DNA from: a virus
Virus record (IMG/VR): IMGVR_UViG_3300023174_007610
Location: 1-21,544 of that record
Reading direction: 5' to 3' (one strand)
Length of the DNA stretch: 21,544 nucleotides
In this document: one piece after another, positions 7,032 to 16,520 of the stretch
How positions within the stretch are numbered: position 1 is the first letter of the stretch
How the letters are laid out: each line of letters starts with the position of its first letter
Made by a program: the position numbers and the translations under genes
Notes under the pieces: generated by a model
Database searches by the model: none
Seen by the model: the letters and a program-made list of their open reading frames with translations, nothing else
Told to the model about the DNA's origin: nothing

Positions 7032-8378
7032 TTATGAAACATAAACAACAACTATACCTTGTCCGCCAGCTCCTCCGCTACCGCCAGCTGTCGCGGTTCC
7101 ACCTTGAGTGCCGCCTCCACCGCCACCACCTCCTCCGCCGCCTCCTGGAGCAGTAGCAGCGCCTCCGGTAGACCCTGTGTTTGAGTTGCCATCATCTATC
7201 CCAAGTTTTACGTTTACAACCCAAATAGAGCTTCCACCTTGGCCACCAACTGCGCCTTGAGGCGCCGCACCTGATCCGCCTGACCCGCCGGCATAGTTAT
7301 AAGTGCTGCCACCATTTCCATATGCGCCACCGCCACCACCGCCACCACCACCTCCGAATGACAATGAAGGGATATTAGCGTCAGATAAATTGATAGCTGA
7401 GTTGTTAGCAGTTCCAGCATTTCCAGGACTACCAGCGCCTCCAGCACTGTTCCCATTACCACCATTGCCACCGTTAGTAGAATTTGAAACTACAGCGCCT
7501 GCTACATTCGAGAATCCACCAGAACTTGCGTTAGCGAGTCCACCGAAGTTTGAAGTACTGCCAACGCTTACTGCAAATACATCACCTGCGGTAACTGCAT
7601 AGTCCTTAAAACCTACACCAGCTCCGCTTCTACCACCTGCGCCGCCTTTACCAGAGGGAGAAGGCGCTGATGCTGACCCAGAAGAACCTGAAGCTCCTGC
7701 TGAAATTACAATAGCAGCAAGTCTAGTTTTACCTGCTGGGACCGTGTAGTTACCTGATGCGTTAAATGTTTGTGACAGAGCATAGGCAGGCGCAACTGGA
7801 GTAGCAGAGTTTGACGCACTTGACGCCGCGCTAGTGCCGTTAGCGTTTGTGGCTGTAACCGTGAATGTATACGCAGTACCATTACTCAATCCTGTAACTG
7901 TAATTGGTGATGCACCTGTGCCTGTAAATGATCCAGGACTTGATGTCGCTGTGTATGTAGACACTGCTGCTCCACCCGTCGCACCCGCTGTGTAGGCTAC
8001 GGTTGCGCTGCCATTTCCAGCAGTAGCTGACCCAATGGTAGGCGCTTGAGGTACAGTTGTTGCGGTAATTGAATTTGACGCTGATGATGCCGCGCTTGTG
8101 CCCGCTGCTGAGGTTGCAGTAACACTAAATGTATACGATGTGCCAGACTGCAAACCAGTCACTGTTAGAGGGCTTGATGCACCAGATGCAGTAAATCCAC
8201 CAGGCGAGCTAGTGACTGTGTAGCTAGTAATAGGTAGCTTGCTTGTAGGTGCAGTAAATGTTACCGTCGCAGCGCCATTGTTATACGCACGACCTGTACC
8301 TACGTTAGTTGCTGTTCCTATAGTAGGCGCAACAGGTATTGATTTAGCGCCCGACGCGCCGGATCCAAGAATGGGCAT
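7032..8378 (-). CDS. Glycine-rich tail-tip adhesin with two FN3 domains
   Basis: This 448-residue protein starts MPILG, the hallmark of five paralogues in this window. Residues about 14-108 and 109-196 are two fibronectin type III domains (endings TSYTFSVTATS and TAYTFTVTATN). The join ALSQTFNASGNYTVPAGKT (about 200-218) leads into a Gly/Ser/Ala-rich domain with runs of up to ten glycines, ending GIVVVYVS. Glycine-rich tips of this kind, like the poly-Gly type II sandwich of T-even-like gp38 adhesins, bind host receptors; that role is inferred here. It is read from a compact promoter with no room for an SD. It is the only tail-tip paralogue on the minus strand and lies 14 nt after the recombinase stop. 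Confidence 0.8.
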   Translation of the reverse strand: MPILGSGASGAKSIPVAPTIGTATNVGTGRAYNNGAATVTFTAPTSKLPITSYTVTSSPGGFTASGASSPLTVTGLQSGTSYTFSVTATSAAGTSAASSASNSITATTVPQAPTIGSATAGNGSATVAYTAGATGGAAVSTYTATSSPGSFTGTGASPITVTGLSNGTAYTFTVTATNANGTSAASSASNSATPVAPAYALSQTFNASGNYTVPAGKTRLAAIVISAGASGSSGSASAPSPSGKGGAGGRSGAGVGFKDYAVTAGDVFAVSVGSTSNFGGLANASSGGFSNVAGAVVSNSTNGGNGGNGNSAGGAGSPGNAGTANNSAINLSDANIPSLSFGGGGGGGGGGAYGNGGSTYNYAGGSGGSGAAPQGAVGGQGGSSIWVVNVKLGIDDGNSNTGSTGGAATAPGGGGGGGGGGGGTQGGTATAGGSGGAGGQGIVVVYVS

Positions 8379-8384
8379 AACGTT

Positions 8385-8390
8385 ATTCTA
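8385..8390 (-). promoter_or_regulatory. -10 box of a leaderless promoter for the minus-strand tail-tip gene
   Basis: Read on the minus strand, GATAGAAT is followed by six bases (AACGTT) and the ATG at 8378. A start site 6-7 nt after TAGAAT falls on the ATG itself. No SD fits in the space. It lies between the recombinase stop and the adhesin start. Confidence 0.6.
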
Positions 8391-8392
8391 TC

Positions 8393-9082
8393 TTACTTTG
8401 GTTCTTCTGATTGTTGATCTAGCACGTACTTAATGCTAGAGGCAGACCATTTCCCACCGTATGCGGTAGGAATACCTTCAACGTCGAGCATCCGCGCTAT
8501 AGCGCGAAGAGAAAGACCTTTTTCTCGCTCTTCAACAATACGACTGCGAATCTCGTCTGAGATCAACTGCTTGGGTCCTAGGTCTACTCCCCAGACTTGC
8601 CCGCTGTCTCGTCTGTGTTTATGTACATCTTTTTGACGCTCTGCGATGATGCCTCGTTCCATCTCAGCAAGAGCAGACATGATGGTTGTGACGAACCTAC
8701 CTTGATAAGTTGAGGTGTCGAGGTTGAGATCTAAAAGTACAAGACGCCAGTTGTTCTTAGCCGCACGGTCTACAATTGACAGGAAGTCAGTGGTAGATCT
8801 TGCAAGACGGTCAATACGAGTAACAATTAACGCCTGGGCAGTTCCATTATCTAATCTAGTTAGCGCGTCACGTAGAACAGGTCTGCCTGTAATTGACTTA
8901 CCGCTACGGCCTTCTTCAAGCAAGACTTCAACACTTGAGAAGCCTGCAAACTCCGCTGCATTACGTAAAGTCTTCTCCTGAGCTTCCATACTCATGCCGT
9001 CATTAACCTGCATCTGTGTGCTGACTCGAGCATACAAAAGGGCGTGTTCTACCTGCTTTTCAGGCTGTACATTCTTAGTCAA
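8393..9082 (-). CDS. Serine recombinase (resolvase/invertase class)
   Basis: This is a 229-residue protein. The start is TTG at 9082, with AGAAGG 8 nt upstream. The catalytic domain has YARVS with the nucleophile Ser21 and Arg19, EEGRSGKSITGRP, TRIDRLARS (about 88-96) and the E-helix region ALAEMERGIIAERQ (138-150). The short C-terminal domain (about 185-225: LSLRAIARMLDVEGIP, then GGKWSASSIKYVL) resembles the HTH/recombinase segment of large serine recombinases, but the whole is far too short for a large serine integrase. It probably acts as a resolvase, invertase or small transposase-type recombinase. Four TGTACA boxes lie at and upstream of its start and could be its sites or operators. 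It sits between two tail-fibre transcription units. Confidence 0.88.
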   Translation of the reverse strand: MTKNVQPEKQVEHALLYARVSTQMQVNDGMSMEAQEKTLRNAAEFAGFSSVEVLLEEGRSGKSITGRPVLRDALTRLDNGTAQALIVTRIDRLARSTTDFLSIVDRAAKNNWRLVLLDLNLDTSTYQGRFVTTIMSALAEMERGIIAERQKDVHKHRRDSGQVWGVDLGPKQLISDEIRSRIVEEREKGLSLRAIARMLDVEGIPTAYGGKWSASSIKYVLDQQSEEPK

Positions 9083-9169
9083 AAACAGTACCTTCTATCG
9101 CTAATGTACAATATTTCAATACCTACAACTATACAAAGACATTGTACATCCTTAAGGTCAAGGATGTAC
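9066..9169. repeat. Cluster of TGTACA boxes and inverted repeats at the recombinase promoter
   Basis: TGTACA occurs at 9066-9071, 9105-9110 and 9143-9148, and as TGTACG at 9165-9170, with spacings of 39, 38 and 22 bp. ATGTACAAT (9104-9112) and ATTGTACAT (9141-9149) are perfect 9-bp inverted arms. GTACATCCTT (9144-9153) and AAGGATGTAC (9160-9169) are perfect 10-bp inverted arms around AAGGTC. Resolvase res sites are compound inverted-repeat sites next to the gene, so this could be the recombination site, an autoregulatory operator, or both. Confidence 0.5.
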
Positions 9170-9219
9170 GAATTTTAACAGGGTTTAAGCGGTCTGGCAG
9201 GGCTTAGAGTATGAAATCG

Positions 9220-12543
<3,324 letters not shown>

Positions 12544-12591
12544 ATTACCCCTACCCTAAAAACTAGTTATGTATAATCTATCACGTTTTAG

Positions 12592-12633
12592 CTACTTCTT
12601 AGTAGGACTTCTTGGTGCCTTAGCGGGAAGTAG
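12592..12633. repeat. Inverted repeat in the divergent intergenic region
   Basis: CTACTTC (12592-12598) and GAAGTAG (12627-12633) are perfect 7-bp inverted arms between the divergent collagen and acidic-protein operons. ACTTCTT also occurs twice within it. It may be a shared operator. Confidence 0.25.
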
Positions 12634-12665
12634 AAGTAATTTAAGATTCAACTACCTAAAAGCTA

Positions 12666-12691
12666 TCACCGCAGGTTATTTAAGATACTAT
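12666..12691 (+). promoter_or_regulatory. TCACCGCA-type leaderless promoter of the acidic protein gene
   Basis: TCACCGCA (12666-12673) lies 12 nt before the -10 TACTAT (12686-12691), which is 6 nt before the ATG at 12698. The same layout with the same distances recurs at 17669-17694. The octamer covers about -32 to -25, where a -35 element or activator site would be. Confidence 0.55.
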
Positions 12692-12697
12692 TAGACA

Positions 12698-12964
12698 ATG
12701 GATTATCCTGAGGACCCAGAGTACGCTGACGATGATGTTCTACAGCAGTACCTTGATGAAGAGGGTTTAGCCTTAGTACCTGTTGAATTCATGCGTGAAT
12801 TGATGCTTCTTATGGAGGCTCACATCGTCAACGTATGCGAAGTAGATAGAGACGAACTCAACGAGATAATGATACGTATGGAGGAGCTTTTAGGAGAAGA
12901 GGGTCTTATGGACCTATCCATGGAAGATATCATTGGCTGGGTAAATACGTTAAAGGACGCCTAG
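12698..12964 (+). CDS. Small acidic protein of unknown function
   Basis: This is an 88-residue protein, rich in Asp and Glu throughout. The N-terminus MDYPEDPEYADDD is followed by mostly amphipathic helix (about 14-85), with LMLLMEAHIV and EIMIRMEELLGEEG. There is no signal peptide, span or catalytic motif. Such acidic helical proteins in phages are sometimes inhibitors or DNA mimics, but nothing specific supports that here. The gene appears leaderless (-10 six nt before ATG) and precedes the structured RNA candidate. Confidence 0.6.
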   Translation: MDYPEDPEYADDDVLQQYLDEEGLALVPVEFMRELMLLMEAHIVNVCEVDRDELNEIMIRMEELLGEEGLMDLSMEDIIGWVNTLKDA

Positions 12965-12985
12965 CCTTCCTGTTATAATTTAACT

Positions 12986-13214
12986 ATCGCTACTGGCCTG
13001 GAGCCGCTACTATTAACTTGTCACGACGAAAGTGAAGTCTAGCTAATCCCGCTACTGCGAATCGTCCTGGACATGACGTACAACTGTCATCCACTCCAAC
13101 TTCAGAGTTGAGTGTCTAGCACTGGCTGGGTAGACATCGAGTGGGTAGTTGATAAGCGGGCTACCTTTAGGGTAGTATACAAAGCGCTGCCAGTGCTAGA
13201 CTCGATTCTTTTTT
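12986..13214 (+). ncRNA. Candidate structured noncoding RNA with own promoter and terminator
   Basis: A consensus TATAAT at 12974-12979 predicts a start near 12986. No worthwhile ORF or SD-preceded start exists. Local hairpins are visible at 13016-13038 (ACT/TCAC with GTGA/AGT), 13069-13092 (ATGAC with GTCAT, 8-nt loop) and 13092-13114 (9 bp, one bulged C, TCAG loop). A perfect 13-bp stem, GTCTAGCACTGGC (13114-13126) with GCCAGTGCTAGAC (13189-13201), encloses 62 nt including CTACC-TTTAG-GGTAG (13161-13175). It is followed by TTCTTTTTT. CGCTACT occurs three times in the 5' half and GGGTAG three times in the 3' half; these can pair, suggesting alternative folds. I could not match it to a known RNA class. 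It could be a trans-acting RNA or a long regulated leader, but the terminator lies before the cupin gene's own promoter. Confidence 0.62.
13114..13214 (+). terminator. Long-stem terminator of the RNA candidate
   Basis: The 13-bp perfect stem closes a 62-nt branched loop and is followed at once by a T-rich tract (13206-13214). The 5' copy of ACTGGC at 12992-12997 can compete for the 3' arm, so termination might be conditional. Confidence 0.6.
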
Positions 13215-13225
13215 ATTATTTATGA

Positions 13226-13231
13226 TACAGT
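13226..13231 (+). promoter_or_regulatory. -10 box of a leaderless promoter for the cupin gene
   Basis: GATACAGT is followed by six bases (CCGTAC) and ATG at 13238. The overlapping TATGAT at 13221-13226 is an alternative -10 that would give a leader of only a few nucleotides. No SD is present. Confidence 0.5.
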
Positions 13232-13237
13232 CCGTAC

Positions 13238-13588
13238 ATGACACCAGAGATCTTTGTTCGCCCTTGGGGCTTTTATGTAATCCTGCACACTGAGCAAAAG
13301 GTGCAGGTTAAACGAATACATGTTGAAAACGGAAGTCGTCTCAGCAAGCAATCTCACAAACACCGCGCAGAGCATTGGTACATCACCTCAGGCTACGCGG
13401 AGGTTGAGCTATTTGACCAGATACTTCATCTTGGCCCAGGAGACTACGTGTCAATCGGAGTTGGAGAAGTTCACCGCGTAAGAGCCGAAGGCGAAGGCGA
13501 CCTAGTCTTTATCGAGATTCAAACAGGTGAGTATCTTGGAGAAGACGACATCCAGCGCTTTGAGGATGACTTTGGGAGAGTAGAGTAA
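13238..13588 (+). CDS. Stand-alone cupin, mannose-6-phosphate isomerase type II-like
   Basis: This is a 116-residue protein covering just the cupin domain of type II phosphomannose isomerase/GDP-mannose pyrophosphorylase. It shows RPWGFY (8-13), VKRIHVENGSRLSKQSHKH (24-42), RAEHWYITSG (43-52), GDYVSIGVGEVHR (68-80), and the family ending IEIQTGEYLGEDDIQRFEDDFGR. Likely metal ligands are H40, H42, E45 and H79. The nucleotidyltransferase half is absent. In the same family this domain interconverts fructose-6-P and mannose-6-P, so a role in sugar metabolism for glycans is plausible. Single-domain versions may do something else. Its stop overlaps the next ATG by one base. Confidence 0.82.
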   Translation: MTPEIFVRPWGFYVILHTEQKVQVKRIHVENGSRLSKQSHKHRAEHWYITSGYAEVELFDQILHLGPGDYVSIGVGEVHRVRAEGEGDLVFIEIQTGEYLGEDDIQRFEDDFGRVE

Positions 13589-14163
13589 TGGAGCAAGAGC
13601 TTCCTACGTGGTTTAATCACGTTAAGCCAAACTTTGAAACCTACCTTACGTTTCCTAATGAAAACATCATACCTGTCCCGCTAAACGTACTGCAGATCGG
13701 CGCGTATAAAGGTGACACTACACAGTGGCTTTTAGACAATAAGAATATCAACAAGATAGTAGACGTTGACACCTGGGAAGGCTCGATCGAGCACGAAGGT
13801 ACGTTTGACTTTAACCAGGTTGAAAGAGTCTACGACGAAAGATTCACCGCAGTTGAGAAGGTCGAGAAGCGCAAGGGTACAAGCGATAGATACTTTGCGA
13901 CGCGCCCTGAAGGTGAAACATTTAACGTCATCTATATCGACGGAGACCACACGGCTTTGCAAACGGCGATTGACTCGCTTAACGCGTGGAAGATCTTAGA
14001 GGTCGGCGGAATCATGATATTTGATGACTACGACTGGCATATGTATCAAGGAACACCCTTACACCCTAAGGACGGTATTGACTGCGTCCTAAGGCTATTT
14101 AGAGGGCGCTACAACCTTATCGTTACGAACTATCAGGTCTGGATTCGTAAGACGGCAGAATAG
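13588..14163 (+). CDS. Class I SAM-dependent methyltransferase (Methyltransf_24-like)
   Basis: This is a 191-residue protein. SAM motif I is VLQIGAYKGDTT (34-45) and the acidic end of strand 2 is VDVDTWEG (58-65). YIDGDHTALQTAIDSL (116-131) and GGIMIFDDYDW (140-150) are the metal-binding-type motifs of the CmcI/Methyltransf_24 group, whose members often methylate sugars or small hydroxylated molecules. It starts in the overlap TAATG with the cupin gene, so the two are coupled. A joint role in building or modifying a glycan, on the virion, DNA or host surface, is inferred. Motif conservation suggests an active enzyme. Confidence 0.8.
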   Translation: MEQELPTWFNHVKPNFETYLTFPNENIIPVPLNVLQIGAYKGDTTQWLLDNKNINKIVDVDTWEGSIEHEGTFDFNQVERVYDERFTAVEKVEKRKGTSDRYFATRPEGETFNVIYIDGDHTALQTAIDSLNAWKILEVGGIMIFDDYDWHMYQGTPLHPKDGIDCVLRLFRGRYNLIVTNYQVWIRKTAE

Positions 14164-14181
14164 ATATCTTATTTATCATAA

Positions 14182-14187
14182 TATGAT
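14182..14187 (+). promoter_or_regulatory. -10 box upstream of the 14223 gene
   Basis: TATGAT lies 35 nt before the ATG at 14223, giving a leader of about 30 nt with SD AAAGGA. This is a conventional leadered promoter, unlike its neighbours. Confidence 0.4.
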
Positions 14188-14222
14188 ACCTTTATCTATA
14201 CCAACAACAAAAGGACGCCTGT

Positions 14223-14918
14223 ATGCCGCTTGAAATGACGTTTACCAATACGTTCGGTATTGATCTTTCTTTATACGAGCCGCAACCCGCTCGCACAATG
14301 ATTCCAGACTGGTACAAAAATACGGAGTCATATATCTCCGGAGAAAAGATTCCCTCAGGTGAAGGACAGACATCCGCAACTATTAAGCGTTGCATGCCCG
14401 TGTTTGATGCGATCACCGCAGGTTATATCCTGACGACGTACGTTGACGTCTATGTATCTCAAAGAGAAGGAGCTCCTTGGTACGAGTGGCCAAGCGCTGG
14501 ACCGATTCAATTTCATCCTATCGAGCAGGCTCCGCTTCATCCGGCGGTAAATGGAGCACCTTTCCCTAAGTGGATTAACCCTTGGTCAATTCGCACACCT
14601 GAGAACTGGTCAATTCTTTTTATGCCTCCCATGCACAGAGAAAATCAGCCGTTCCAGATTCTTCCAGGTATCGTAGACACAGACCAGTACTTCTCACCAA
14701 CTAACTTTCCGTTCGTATTAAACGACGTTAAATTTGAAGGTCTTATCCCAGCGGGAACACCTATGGCACAGGTTATTCCTATCTGTCGTGATTCTTGGCA
14801 GATTAAGGTAGGAGGAGCTGACGAGATGGAAGACCAGATCGCGGTAACCCAGCAACTACGCTCAAGCTTCTTTGATTCCTACAAGCGCAAGTTTCGTCAG
14901 GATAAGAACTACTCATAA
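14223..14918 (+). CDS. Conserved aquatic-phage protein of unknown function
   Basis: This is a 231-residue protein with SD AAAGGA and ATG. Conserved-looking blocks are IPDWYKN (about 28-34), IKRCMPVFDAITAGYILTTYVDVYVS (54-79), KWINPWSIRTPENWSILFMPPMHREN, and GIVDTDQYFSP, then EGLIPAGTPMAQVIPICR. I recall similar proteins in marine and freshwater tailed phages, annotated as hypothetical. Composition is rich in Pro and aromatics, mostly beta, soluble, with no signal peptide. It sits between the methyltransferase and tail-associated genes. I cannot assign a reaction. The TCACCGCA at 14413 encodes part of the ITAG segment. Confidence 0.6.
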   Translation: MPLEMTFTNTFGIDLSLYEPQPARTMIPDWYKNTESYISGEKIPSGEGQTSATIKRCMPVFDAITAGYILTTYVDVYVSQREGAPWYEWPSAGPIQFHPIEQAPLHPAVNGAPFPKWINPWSIRTPENWSILFMPPMHRENQPFQILPGIVDTDQYFSPTNFPFVLNDVKFEGLIPAGTPMAQVIPICRDSWQIKVGGADEMEDQIAVTQQLRSSFFDSYKRKFRQDKNYS

Positions 14919-14932
14919 TATAAAGTATAGTA

Positions 14933-14938
14933 TAGAAT
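14933..14938 (+). promoter_or_regulatory. -10 box upstream of the second Trp-rich gene
   Basis: TAGAAT in AGTATAGTATAGAATAG lies 37 nt before the ATG at 14976. The implied leader of about 31 nt carries a modest SD, AAAAGGTAA. Confidence 0.45.
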
Positions 14939-14975
14939 AGGTCTAACAAGCCTAATCAGAAAAGGTAACTAACTC

Positions 14976-15302
14976 ATGGCAGAACAAAACTACGCATTTG
15001 TCGTCAACGGCACGGTGACAAACATCGCCGTGTTTGACGACCCTACTGAAGAGCTACTTGCTCACTTCAAGGCTGAACTAAGCCTTGACCACATTGTATT
15101 TGCACACGATGAGCCTAAGGCTGCTATCGGTGGCACATGGGACGGTACAAAGTTTACCCTACCTGCACCATACGCGTCATGGGTACTAAACGCAGACAAT
15201 GACTGGGAGCCTCCAGTTGCCATGCCTGTAACAGAAGGCAAGTACTACACATGGAACGAAGACACAGTTTCATGGGACGAGCACGACGTACCTACAGAAT
15301 AA
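14976..15302 (+). CDS. Small Trp-rich tail-associated protein
   Basis: This 108-residue protein is paralogous in design to 6688-7020. Its N-terminal half (NYAFVVNGTVTNIAVFDDP) resembles NYGFVDVNNVLIG of the paralogue. The C-terminal half shares PYASW, DNDWEPPVAMP and YYTWNEDTVSWDE. It precedes a tail-tip gene, from which it is separated by a terminator, whereas the other copy follows one. Its role is unknown; a tail-fibre assembly or cap protein is possible. Confidence 0.6.
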   Translation: MAEQNYAFVVNGTVTNIAVFDDPTEELLAHFKAELSLDHIVFAHDEPKAAIGGTWDGTKFTLPAPYASWVLNADNDWEPPVAMPVTEGKYYTWNEDTVSWDEHDVPTE

Positions 15303-15317
15303 CCTTAAACAAAATAG

Positions 15318-15350
15318 AAACCGCGTCTGTCTAACAGGCGCGGTTTTTAT
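15318..15350 (+). terminator. Intrinsic terminator after the Trp-rich gene
   Basis: ACCGCG-T-CTGT (15320-15330), loop CTA, and ACAG-G-CGCGGT (15334-15344) make an 11-bp stem with one T-G wobble. Five T's follow (15344-15348). Confidence 0.88.
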
Positions 15351-15369
15351 CTATAAAAAATAAGTGTGA

Positions 15370-15375
15370 TAGAAT
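15370..15375 (+). promoter_or_regulatory. -10 box of a leaderless promoter for the 15382 tail-tip gene
   Basis: GATAGAAT is followed by AAGCAC and ATG at 15382. It comes directly after the terminator at 15318-15350, so the gene has an independent promoter. Confidence 0.65.
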
Positions 15376-15381
15376 AAGCAC

Positions 15382-16464
15382 ATGCCTATCATCGGATCAA
15401 GTGCCAGCCCTAAGGGTGTGCCTACAGCGCCTACCATCGGTACCGCGACAGCTGGTGACGCAAGCGCATCTGTAACTTTTACAGCGCCTAGCTTTTCTAA
15501 GCTTCCTATAACTTCTTACACAGTTACAGCAAGCCCAGGTGGTGCAACAGGCACAGGTTCATCAAGCCCGATTACTGTCTCCGGCTTATCTAACGGCACA
15601 GCATACACATTCACAGTCCGCGCATCTCATGCAAACGGTCAATCAGCTGCTTCAAGTGCGTCAAACTCTGCATCTCCGGCTCAGCCAACTTATGCCTTAT
15701 CACAAACATTTAACGCTAGCGGTAATTACACGGTACCAGCCAGTATGACTAAGATTGCAGTCTATGGCTGGGGTGGCGGAGGAGCAGGCGGAAGCACAGG
15801 CTCTCAGTATCAAGGAGCTGGCGGTGGCGGAGGCGGAGGATTTGCTTTTCAAGAGTATTCAGTAACACCTGGACAGAATTTTGTAGTAACTATCGGTGCG
15901 GGTGGTAACAGAAACGGCACTAGAAATGCCGGAACTACATATTTTTCTAGCTTAGGAACTGCAGACGGTGGTACAGCTGGAAGTGCTAATAGCCACACTT
16001 CCGCGGGTTCTGGCGGCGGCGGTTCGTCTGGAGTTTCTGGTGCAGTTACATCTAATGGTGGAAATGGTGGAGCGCAGGGTGGCGCCGGCGGAGCTGCTAG
16101 TAGTCTAACTCTTAACGCTGCTGGCTTAGGTTCTGTAACTCGTGGCGGTGGAGGTGGTGCTGGTGGAGCGCAGACTAACGCTATATCCGACGGAGACGCC
16201 ACTGATCCAGGTCAATCTGGTACAGCGGGAGGCTCTCCAAATGGAGGAACTGGCGGGCAAAGCTACACATCACAGACATTTTCTTACGGCGTAACTAGCG
16301 CTTCGCAAGGAGCAACTGGTGGTGCTGGTGGAACAGCTGGTGGCGGTGGTGGCGGCGGTGGAGGCGGGTACGCTCTTCGCCCTAGCGGTGGATCAGCAGG
16401 TCCTTATAACTCAGGCGCTGGTGGCAACGGTGGTTCTGGTCAGATATTAGTCTACGTTAGATAA
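15382..16464 (+). CDS. Glycine-rich tail-tip adhesin with one FN3 domain
   Basis: This is a 360-residue MPIIG-type paralogue. One FN3 domain spans about 13-97. ALSQTFNASGNYTVPASMT links it to the glycine-rich domain (about 120-350), which has aromatic and polar insertions between Gly runs and ends GQILVYVR. Part of its FN3 domain is identical in sequence to the 17827 protein over 29 residues. The glycine-rich parts diverge most between paralogues, as expected if they determine receptor choice. It is flanked by terminators on both sides and so forms a one-gene unit. Confidence 0.8.
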   Translation: MPIIGSSASPKGVPTAPTIGTATAGDASASVTFTAPSFSKLPITSYTVTASPGGATGTGSSSPITVSGLSNGTAYTFTVRASHANGQSAASSASNSASPAQPTYALSQTFNASGNYTVPASMTKIAVYGWGGGGAGGSTGSQYQGAGGGGGGGFAFQEYSVTPGQNFVVTIGAGGNRNGTRNAGTTYFSSLGTADGGTAGSANSHTSAGSGGGGSSGVSGAVTSNGGNGGAQGGAGGAASSLTLNAAGLGSVTRGGGGGAGGAQTNAISDGDATDPGQSGTAGGSPNGGTGGQSYTSQTFSYGVTSASQGATGGAGGTAGGGGGGGGGGYALRPSGGSAGPYNSGAGGNGGSGQILVYVR

Positions 16465-16472
16465 ACTTAAAC

Positions 16473-16514
16473 AAAACAAAAGACCGCGCCCGTTTGGACG
16501 CGGTCTTTTGTTTT
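16473..16514. terminator. Bidirectional terminator between convergent genes
   Basis: AAAACAAAAGACCGCG (16473-16488) and its perfect complement (16499-16514) form a 16-bp stem around a 10-nt loop. A-runs on one side and T-runs on the other let it work on both strands. It serves the tail-tip gene and the secreted beta-rich gene. Confidence 0.9.
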
Positions 16515-16520
16515 ATCTCT

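Noticed and set aside
7303-7602. Proline-rich frame opposite the tail-tip gene, and similar ones at 11553-11888, 15849-16202 and 18501-18710
   Set aside because: These are antisense shadows of glycine codons; none has an SD or independent promoter.
8393-9082. Large serine integrase with attP, proving lysogeny
   Set aside because: At 229 residues it lacks most of the C-terminal zinc and coiled-coil regions of large serine integrases, and no att core can be identified.
12981-13237. Possible tRNA or tRNA-like gene in the intergenic region
   Set aside because: Several short hairpins occur, but there is no T-arm consensus (GTTCGAAT type), no acceptor of 7 bp with correct spacing, and the closing stem is 13 bp.
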